Origin: Isoetes taiwanensis
Lineage: Eukaryota > Streptophyta > Lycopodiopsida > Isoetales > Isoetaceae
Assembly (NCBI GenBank): GCA_021234155.1
Contig: JAJEKV010000056.1
Coordinates: 3,147,330-3,211,329 of the forward strand
Length of the DNA: 64,000 nt
Reading direction: 5' to 3'
Shown here: in pieces, positions 57,365 to 64,000 of the stretch
Layout of the letters: the number at the start of each line of letters is the position of its first letter
Position numbering within the stretch: the stretch's first letter is position 1
Translations under genes and position numbers: made by a program
Notes under the pieces: model-generated
Seen by the model: the letters and a program-made list of their open reading frames with translations, nothing else
Told to the model about the DNA's origin: nothing
The model's database searches: none

Positions 57365-57412
57365 CTTCTTATCGGGATAAAAAACCCCGCCCTTTCAGGT
57401 TTCGGAAAAAAT
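57365..57412 (-). mobile_element. LINE 3' UTR block remnant
   Basis: Minus strand reads TTTTTTCCGAAACCTGAAAG then GGCGGGGTTTTTTATCCCG, closely matching the block at 32021-32060. Confidence 0.55.
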
Positions 57413-58186
57413 TCTAATAAAAAACGATCGCCAATGTTCTCGAGGTATTGCCTAGAGTGGCAGCGCGAGGAGCAAAGGATCAGTACCGAGTGAAGAGGAA
57501 ATATATATGTCCCTTGATTGTTCTAATCCTGATAATATAAACGCAAGCACCCATAACTTTTGTTAATAAGCACAACGTATGGATGGTGTGGACTCTTAGC
57601 GTGAAGCTATTTGCGTGCATCCTGTAAGGAATGCCGATGACAACAAAAACCCACAAAACATAAATCATCATAACAGAAAGAACTTTGAAAAAACTCCAGA
57701 TGAGCTGATCATACGTGCCCCCCGACAATAAACCTCTATAACAAGGAGGGGTTGATCATGCACGCCACGTAAAAACATATAATTTTGAAAATAACTTGAA
57801 AAGAAAACCTCCAGAGAGGCTGGTCATGCATGCCACGCGACACTGCCATTTATTTGTTTCAGTTTGTTTAGATAAGATGGAGTTTGTTGATGACAATAAA
57901 GAAAGAACTCCAGGAAGCATCCAAGCTCTGGCACCAGTGGAACAAGCTCCACCAATAAGGATACAGTGAAGGTATCAGATTAATGAATGATAGTAAATGC
58001 CTCCTTAAGTGAGTTGAAGTGAAGATTTGAAGGACTATTGATTAATACAATGCAAAGTATGGATGGCTGTCTTAAAATCTCAAAATGATCCAACGCTAAA
58101 TGATGTAGGTTTGTGAAACCTTATAATCGCCATATCAACTCATATATAATTCAGTTGGTTTTTTGTTTGAGGCTATTTTGTTTGAT
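57413..58186. other. Intergenic, nothing recognised
   Basis: CATGCACGCCACGT and CATGCATGCCACGCG recur near 57755 and 57825. Confidence 0.4.
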
Positions 58187-58297
58187 GTTATTTTGTTTGA
58201 AGTCTTATGGTACTGACACGTATGTTATTTTGTTTGAAGTCTTATGGTACTGACACGTATGTTATTTTGTTTGAAGTCTTATGGTATTGACACGTGT
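58187..58297. repeat. Three 37-bp tandem repeats
   Basis: Units begin GTTATTTTGTTTGAAGTC at 58187, 58224 and 58261 and end in GACACGTAT or GACACGTGT. Confidence 0.9.
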
Positions 58298-58548
58298 GCG
58301 CATTAAATATTGGAACCTAATAAATTTAGTGACGTCGTGTTGGAGATTTGCAACACACCCTAACGGTCTGGAATTGTCTCACGTCTCCATCTAAGGAATA
58401 AAACCGGTAATAAAATCTAAACAGGAATTATAGTAAGAATCCATCCCTAGATTATTTAGAATGCAGTACGAATCCAGCCCTAGATTGAGTGCCTCAGTGC
58501 CGTACATGCTGGAATATTTTGCATTCAATTTAATCCTTCTCTCACAGC

Positions 58549-58556
58549 TATATAAG
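58549..58556 (+). promoter_or_regulatory. TATA box
   Basis: TATATAAG, 43 bp before the ATG at 58592, which implies a very short leader. Confidence 0.5.
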
Positions 58557-58591
58557 CGAGCTGCTGGTAATGGCATTCTGCTTCATGAGAC

Positions 58592-58996
58592 ATGGCTTCG
58601 AAGAAGAGAAAATTTGAGGAGACAATTCTTGGCTTCTTGGATGATTATCTTCCGGATCCAAAATGCCGCAGAATCGATCTTCTCGTGCTCGTGGATGGTT
58701 GGATAAATTGTGTTGGTGAGGATGACGAAGGTCCTAATGTGGAGCAGGGTGGAAGCCATAAGATTGGGGACAATTTGGCAGCTGTTTCTGGTAGCCTTAA
58801 TCTGGATGACCAGTTGTTTGATGTTTCCGACAGCTTCAATCCCTTTGATCTTGACTTTGATTTACCTGCTCAAATCGATATATTTGAATTTGATGACTTT
58901 TCTGAAGATCTCTCTGATATTGGTATCTTACCATTCATATTCGGATATGATACAGTCTTAACCTGTAGTAGCTGCCTCTGTTTTTGTCAGCAATGA
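58592..58996 (+). CDS. Small acidic protein, 134 aa, unrecognised
   Basis: It starts MASKKRKFEETILGFLDDYL, a basic patch that could be a nuclear signal followed by an amphipathic helix. The rest is strongly acidic (DDEGP, SFNPFDLDFDLPAQIDIFEF, DDFSEDLSDIG), of the kind seen in transcriptional activation regions, and ends with a Cys-rich tail. A TATA box is well placed. No family recognised; the Cys-rich tail may be intron read-through if the gene is spliced. Confidence 0.45.
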   Translation: MASKKRKFEETILGFLDDYLPDPKCRRIDLLVLVDGWINCVGEDDEGPNVEQGGSHKIGDNLAAVSGSLNLDDQLFDVSDSFNPFDLDFDLPAQIDIFEFDDFSEDLSDIGILPFIFGYDTVLTCSSCLCFCQQ

Positions 58997-59945
58997 TGAA
59001 GTGGACGAATCTGGCCGCTGTAAAACATGTATCAAGGAATGGGTAGTGGGATGCCCTGAAAAAATGCAATCGTAGCTCTAAATATTGTTGTAGTTTATCT
59101 ATATATGAAATAAACAGTATCTTACATCGTCATATATAAGCAATGCTGAGCACTCCAAATAAGAAAAAATTGCAGAAGCAACCCTGAACTTTGCTTTCAA
59201 TTGACTGTAATGCAAAGACAAATTCCAACCTGTGACCCATAAACAAGGCAATTTGAAAGGAGTATTGTTGGTGGTTATCGGCTAAGCATACATCAAAACT
59301 CCACTATGCACAAAAAAGCCTGAAACCTGAAATGGCATATGCCTCCAGGATTAGTAATGGAGGTAGCCCTTCCAAAGAAAAAACAAAACGGATACCATGT
59401 TGAGATTGTTCAATAAAACCCACTGCTTCATTGTAAATAGCCTGTGCCTTTAGTTGTGGGTTCCTCGTATTCCCCAGTTTTGCTCATCAGAAACCTGTTT
59501 GCTACATTTGCTTGGCATTGGAGGTGTCAACGAGCAGCAGGTCTGAGTCTGATTGCTTATAGTCAAAAGGCAGTCTGAGAAAAAAGGAGCCGGATATGGC
59601 AAAGAAAGATGTGCAGCCGACCCTTAGTATGGCCATGGCTACCTCTGCCCTTCGAAGAGCTTCCCAAAGCTATGCAGAGGAAAAGATAGCGCCTCAGCCT
59701 AACATGCAGATAGAGGATTTCCTTAGTCACTAACATGCAGCTCAGATTTCTTGCACAAATGCAGATTTATTGGATTGGAAGGTGACCCCGTCGCTCCTTC
59801 GAACTGGCAGTTCTCCTCTGGGCGCCCAACTTTACATCCTCGAAAAATCCTCTGTTATGCTCTAAAAAAAATTTCCGCATCCATGGCCTGCCATGTCCCT
59901 CCGATCTGAGCTCCCGTTGCTACAATTGTTCGTTCGGCTGGAACT
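58997..59945. other. Intergenic, nothing recognised
   Basis: No supported feature. Confidence 0.4.
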
Positions 59946-60658
59946 CAAAGGGTTAAGCCCATCAGGCTAGAATAATGAAATTAAAACTGTAGTTTACAGG
60001 AAAGAATCGAAAGCCCATCCCTCAAACTCACTCTCAGCGTGCAGTTGTGCAGCCTGTCGGATCTCCAAATTAGAAAGTGTGTAATCCCTTTTGTTTTGGC
60101 CGATGGTCTGCGTGAAAATAAAACCTACTCTTTTCATTCCTAACCCGGCAGCAATTACATCCACTCGCTTTTATTCATCAGGATCCCTCAAAAATATAAG
60201 TTCTTCTTCTGTGCCTTGCTGAGGAAACTCATAAATAAAATTTACAAAAACATCCCCTGTATCATTCACGGATCCATACATAAAACCCCCTCTCTTCATT
60301 GCAGAGGCCAGATTTTCATGGACATAGCGTTGAAAAGCATTGGCGGCCTCTCTATCAAAAGATAAGGAACTACAGTGAGGTTTTTCCTGTCTTTCAATTC
60401 GAGTTTGCCTTGCAATTAGGTCATCCATAGTCATCTTCCTCCCAAAAACTCCTGCTGGATTTACTGGGGGACCTGCTATTACACGCTCTCCACTATAATA
60501 TAGGAAGACTATAGAACCATGTCCTAGACCTAGAGAAGACAGGAACGCTGATAGGTCCTTAAGATCTGCCATATCAGAAGCTACATCAAAGGGTTAAGCC
60601 CATCATGCTGGAATAATGAAATTAAAACTGTAGTTTACAGGAAAGAATCAAAAGCCCA
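59946..60658. repeat. 72-bp direct repeats flanking the NPL4 fragment
   Basis: Copies at 59946-60017 and 60587-60658 begin CAAAGGGTTAAGCCCATCA and end AAAGCCC, with about four differences. Confidence 0.85.
60171..60572 (-). pseudogene. NPL4: NPL4 fragment (MPN-domain portion), intronless
   Basis: NPL4 is the CDC48/p97 cofactor that delivers ubiquitinated proteins. The 133-codon frame reads GHGSIVFLYYSGERVIAGP, PVNPAGVFGRKMTMDDLIAR, Q..R.ERQEKPHC, LSFDREAANAFQRYV, MKRGGFMYGSV and NFIYEFPQQGTEEEL, ending FLRDPDE. This matches a continuous internal stretch of plant NPL4 proteins, which are about 410 residues long. It lacks the N-terminal ubiquitin-like part and most of the MPN domain, so it is about one third of the protein. 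No frameshift or stop interrupts it. The fragment sits between 72-bp direct repeats, suggesting capture or duplication rather than an ordinary gene. Confidence 0.85.
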
Positions 60659-61075
60659 AAGATTGCTCCCAGAAGCCCAAAGATTGCTTCAAATTCTGAA
60701 TGGTCGAGCCTGTACAGTTAAGGCTCTTAAGGCTCTTAAGGCTCTGAAATCAACAGTTTGTTAGTCCGATATTGCTGGAGCCAATAAATGCACCATTATT
60801 ACATCATTATGAGGTGCCTTTTTAATGACTGCAACAATGATGTGACAACTTTCCCAATCCAGGTCATTATTGTTTCACATCATTAGAATCACCTTTGTAT
60901 ATCACTATTATCACGTAGATATCAGATAATGTTTCACTATAATCATATAGATATCGGATTAAGATATTTGCATGTGCAAATGTTTCACTATAATCATATA
61001 GATATCGGATTTAAGATATTTGCATGTGCACTCATGGTGTTTTAGTTTTACAAAAACGTGCACGTATTGTTGGCA
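60659..61075. other. Intergenic with short tandem repeats
   Basis: TTAAGGCTC is repeated three times near 60718, and a 52-bp phrase with ATATCGGATT and TTTGCATGTGCA is duplicated at about 60930-61030. Confidence 0.6.
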
Positions 61076-61083
61076 TATAAATA
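61076..61083 (+). promoter_or_regulatory. TATA box
   Basis: TATAAATA, followed by a leader and a probable 5' UTR intron (donor CTAAG|GTAATC at 61159, acceptor GATTTCAG at 61370) that ends exactly at an ATG. Confidence 0.55.
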
Positions 61084-61370
61084 GAATGCATCCTCAAACA
61101 TTCGAACACAACTCGAACTCCTTTGGGCGCTTAACTTCGCTCTGCTCCTACTTCTAAGGTAATCAATCCTTTGCAGTGTTCTTCTTGCTCCTTACATTCT
61201 ATATTTCTGATTCCCTTCTCTCGACCATTCTATAAGTACATTATATATCTCCATTAAGATCTACAATAATATTTCATGTATACTATTACCATTTACTTTG
61301 AATCCTTTACGAAGTTCAAACTGTTTGAATATTCCTTGCTCTGTGAGTTAATAGTGTCTGCTGATTTCAG

Positions 61371-61736
61371 ATGGGCAAGCCATTGCTGGAGACCGTGGTT
61401 ATGATGACATCTAGGATTAAAAAATTTCTATATATTACGATTAAAGTAAAGGGAGATGAGTTATACCATGTGGAATGTGGTTGGATCCATGGACCCTCGG
61501 AGTTTCTTTTTGATACTTTAGCTGTGGAACGTTTTCTGCCTAGCTCCTTGCTCAACAAACTAGAAGTAATCGAAACAAATTACCCTTTAGGCGCCATATC
61601 CTATTATCTTGAGAAGTACATGGGTTGTGGCTCCATTGGTCCTGCAGGTATCTTCAGAGTGGAGACTGAAATGGTGGATGGTAGGATTGAAGTTGGGATA
61701 TTTAGTGACATCTTATCCCGAGACTTGGATTATTGA
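61371..61736 (+). CDS. Small protein, 121 aa, unrecognised
   Basis: The ATG follows a splice acceptor directly. The sequence has alternating hydrophobic strands (KKFLYITIKVKG, YHVECGWIHG), then NYPLGAISYYLEKYMGCGSI and an acidic end. No signal peptide or membrane span. It is the first of three ORFs on this strand within 2.4 kb. They could be one element or a local gene cluster. Function unknown. Confidence 0.45.
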   Translation: MGKPLLETVVMMTSRIKKFLYITIKVKGDELYHVECGWIHGPSEFLFDTLAVERFLPSSLLNKLEVIETNYPLGAISYYLEKYMGCGSIGPAGIFRVETEMVDGRIEVGIFSDILSRDLDY

Positions 61737-61741
61737 ATGTA

Positions 61742-61859
61742 CCTTTGTTTAATTTAATATCAATGTTAACATCTACATAACGTTAATGTTTGAATCTATT
61801 CCTTTGTTTAATTTAATATCGATGTTAACATCTACATAACGTTAATGTTTGGATCTATT
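61742..61859. repeat. 59-bp tandem duplication
   Basis: Copies begin CCTTTGTTTAATTTAATATC at 61742 and 61801 and differ at two bases. Confidence 0.9.
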
Positions 61860-61911
61860 GCATGTTTGGATCTATTTTGATTTTTGTTTTTTATGTCTTG
61901 CATTGTAGTAG

Positions 61912-62319
61912 ATGGCAGAATTGGTTGAGGAGACCATTGTGACTAAAGTTGACCTGGGTGATGGGATTGACGAGTCTCTAACTGTTCACGATATGAATGC
62001 GGATTTGAATAATAATCAGAACAGTCGCAAGGTATCCGTGATGACTGTCAGGAAGGGAACCCTTTGCAAGTACAGACGGAACCAAATCGCTGTGCACATA
62101 GCATCGCATAGGAAACGTGCTCCTCCAGTGATGGCAAAGAAGTTTCAAGAACAGGTGGATAGGCTTTCTGAAGAGCTACATAAAATATCTAAGGATTATA
62201 TCACTCTTTCGATCAGTGTTAAAAGGCTCACTGCGCAATTAATGCGTCTCCACCGATTGTTGCAAATTGTTGAGGCTAGTGATGCTGTAAGGTCGGCAGT
62301 ATTAGAGGGAGAGATGTAG
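61912..62319 (+). CDS. Small protein with coiled coil, 135 aa, unrecognised
   Basis: Starts MAELVEETIVTKVDLGDGID just after a possible acceptor (TTGTAG). A basic middle (KYRRNQIAVHIASHRKRAPP) is followed by a heptad-like region (VDRLSEELHKISKDYITLSI, KRLTAQLMRLHRLLQ). Such a basic-plus-coil layout suggests a nucleic-acid-associated or oligomerising protein. No family recognised; same strand and spacing as its neighbours. Confidence 0.45.
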   Translation: MAELVEETIVTKVDLGDGIDESLTVHDMNADLNNNQNSRKVSVMTVRKGTLCKYRRNQIAVHIASHRKRAPPVMAKKFQEQVDRLSEELHKISKDYITLSISVKRLTAQLMRLHRLLQIVEASDAVRSAVLEGEM

Positions 62320-62373
62320 ATGACTCAATCATGTTATGTGCTTATGATAACTAGATGATAATGCCATTGCCAT

Positions 62374-62780
62374 GGACATATTATAGGATACTTTTTCCTT
62401 GCGAGACGTAATATGCTCTCAATATATATTCGTTATAATAAACTCGCTACGTAAGGTATATACTGTGAGATGAATTGTGGATTATGCCATTATAATAATT
62501 AGATAATCCTTGTGAGGCATAATATACTATCAACATAATTCCATCGCAATAAATACATTATATGAGGTATATGTTGTGAGCTAAATTGTGAACATATTAT
62601 AAGATACTTTTTCCTTGCCAGTCGTTATATGCTCTTGATATATTTTCGTTACAATAAACTCGTTACATATAGTATATACTATGGGATAATTAGAAAATCA
62701 TGCCATTACTATCGACATCTTATAAGATAATCGTGCCATTACTATGGACATCTTATATGATACATTAGATCTATGAATTA
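62374..62780. repeat. Degenerate tandem repeat, unit about 110 bp
   Basis: Three to four units share ACATATTATARGATAC, TTTTTCCTTGC, GTAATATGCTCTCAATATAT, TTCGTTAYAATAAACTCG and GTATATACTGTGAGAT. Confidence 0.75.
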
Positions 62781-62956
62781 TGAGTTGTGTCATATAATGC
62801 ATGATGATGAACTACGTTAACAATGCAGTTCCTTTGATCCTAATTGCAGACTCCCAATCTCATTGCTATCTATCCGAGGGAAGGTATTCTTGGATGAGAC
62901 AAACATGTAAGTCTTCTTCTACATCATTGTGTGTCACAATAGAATTTGCATTGAAT

Positions 62957-63712
62957 ATGGATGATAACACATCGAGCCCTCCTGAGAACCACATGGAATC
63001 GAGAAGGATAGGACGGTATGCAAATTTGCGAGCAATGGCAAGAGATCGTGCTAGACGGGGGGAGACCCCTCGTGCTCTACCAACAATAGATTATAGGGGA
63101 AGGAATCAACAGTTGGAGCGTGAGCAGCATGCAAGCTTGAGTGATGCTGCTCGAGAGGTGGTACGTGAGAGAGCGAGACGACAACCAATACAACGTCAAC
63201 CTAGGAGAGCTAGCGAATTAGACAGAGCTCCTTTACATACAAATGAACTTAGGGTAGACGAATTTGCTCCAAGTGCAAATGTTCCATCTGCTAGTGAAAG
63301 CGAACTACCCGAGGAGTCACCGGTAGTTGGAGGTGAGCAGAATACCTGTAACTCGAACTGGTATGCTAGATTGAGTGAGGAAGGCAGGGATGAAGTGCGT
63401 TGTAGGCGAAGGGAACGGTATGCAAATTTACGTGAATCCTCCTTCGCGGCTGGAGTTAGGATAAGTGACTTTGTTTCAAGCCTAGATGTCCTACCTACAT
63501 TTGATAGGGAGTTACACGAGGGGTCACCAGTAGTTGGAGGCCAACAGAGTACGTATAGATTAGGATGGTATGCTAGTTCGAGTGAGGAAGGCAGGGATGA
63601 GGTGCGACATAGGCAAATAGAGCGATATAGAAATTTATGTGAAAGTCGCTTTCGAGATGTAGCTCGTGCTAGGAGTGGACATCGAAAGGGGATATCTCAA
63701 CTTGAATGGTAA
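62957..63712 (+). CDS. Arginine-rich repeat protein, about 251 aa, possible Helitron-associated
   Basis: Start chosen at 62957 (MDDNTSSPPE); an upstream in-frame ATG at 62801 would add 52 residues. Charged units recur about every 60-80 residues: RRIGRYANLRAMARDRARRG, SDAAREVVRERARR, SEEGRDEVRCRRRERYANLR and SEEGRDEVRHRQIERYRNLC. They resemble the short STPR-like basic repeats found near the start of Helitron helicase proteins in plants, fungi and animals. An intervening segment (ELPEESPVVGGEQ / ELHEGSPVVGGQQ) is also repeated. The frame ends at TAA-containing sequence near 63712, but a frameshifted second copy follows, so the protein may originally have been longer. No Rep or helicase domain lies in the window. 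Confidence 0.4.
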   Translation: MDDNTSSPPENHMESRRIGRYANLRAMARDRARRGETPRALPTIDYRGRNQQLEREQHASLSDAAREVVRERARRQPIQRQPRRASELDRAPLHTNELRVDEFAPSANVPSASESELPEESPVVGGEQNTCNSNWYARLSEEGRDEVRCRRRERYANLRESSFAAGVRISDFVSSLDVLPTFDRELHEGSPVVGGQQSTYRLGWYASSSEEGRDEVRHRQIERYRNLCESRFRDVARARSGHRKGISQLEW

Positions 63713-64000
63713 ACATACATGGACATGGAACAAACATACATGGAGATGGAACAAATGAACTTAGGGTAAACGAATTTGCTCCAAGTGCAAATGCTCCGTC
63801 TGCTAGTGAAAGCGAACTACCCGAGGAGTCACCGGTAGTTGGAGGTGAGCGTAATACACAGAACTTCGAGCTGGTATGCTAGATTGAGTGAGGAAGGCAG
63901 GGCGAAGTCCATAGGCATAAGGAACTAGGTATGCAAATTTACGTGAATCCTCCTTCGCGGCTGGAGTTAGGGAGTTACATGAGGGGTCACCTGGAGATGG
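63241..64000. repeat. Tandem duplication, period about 512 bp, running off the window
   Basis: The sequence starting AAATGAACTTAGGGTAGACG at 63241 recurs at 63753 with few changes, continuing through the GTCACCGGTAGTTGGAGGTG and GAATCCTCCTTCGCGGCTGG blocks to the end of the window. Small insertions and deletions put the second copy out of frame. Confidence 0.85.

Overview
The window is nuclear DNA from a land plant. It is AT-rich, its genes are split by short GT-AG introns, and transposon debris lies between and inside them. Two intact BTA1 genes (betaine-lipid DGTS synthase) are present. This enzyme is kept by algae, bryophytes, lycophytes and ferns and is not known in seed plants, so a spore-bearing plant is the best guess; the species cannot be named from the sequence.

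Layout. 0-10 kb: broken transposon-like ORFs, two degenerate minisatellites, a cluster of 16-bp palindromes, and a decayed Mei2-like RNA-binding gene split by a 2.5-kb ORF1-only LINE with a clear 17-bp target duplication. 10.4-16.4 kb: an unrecognised four-exon gene whose last intron contains an antisense LINE; its last exon has a diverged copy at 1.45-1.71 kb. 17.5-22 kb: a decayed PPR gene, then a large inverted repeat carrying two head-to-head small DNA transposons. 22.4-25.8 kb: a complete 13-exon GT47 exostosin-family gene with EGF-like modules (ExAD type). 26-33 kb: non-coding, with a 1.49-kb non-autonomous PIF/Harbinger element, an LRR fragment and LINE 3' ends. 33.2-43.1 kb: the tandem BTA1 pair, each complete and in frame over 17 and 16 exons, and each preceded by clustered matches to the phosphate-starvation P1BS element. 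43-54 kb: decayed Harbinger and Ty3 fragments, a cluster of inverted repeat units, and a 435-bp TRIM retroelement. 54.3-56.2 kb (minus): a five-exon zinc-finger gene with a NUFIP1-like finger. 58-64 kb: a small acidic ORF, an NPL4 gene fragment between 72-bp direct repeats, and a run of unrecognised ORFs ending in an arginine-rich repeat protein that continues past the window.

Functionally the clear host genes are the BTA1 pair (membrane lipid synthesis, probably induced by phosphate shortage), the Golgi glycosyltransferase and the zinc-finger protein. Exon models were assembled by eye from splice consensus and reading-frame continuity; those for BTA1-A, BTA1-B, ExAD-like and the zinc-finger gene close in frame from start to stop. 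No CRISPR, rRNA or complete tRNA gene was seen.
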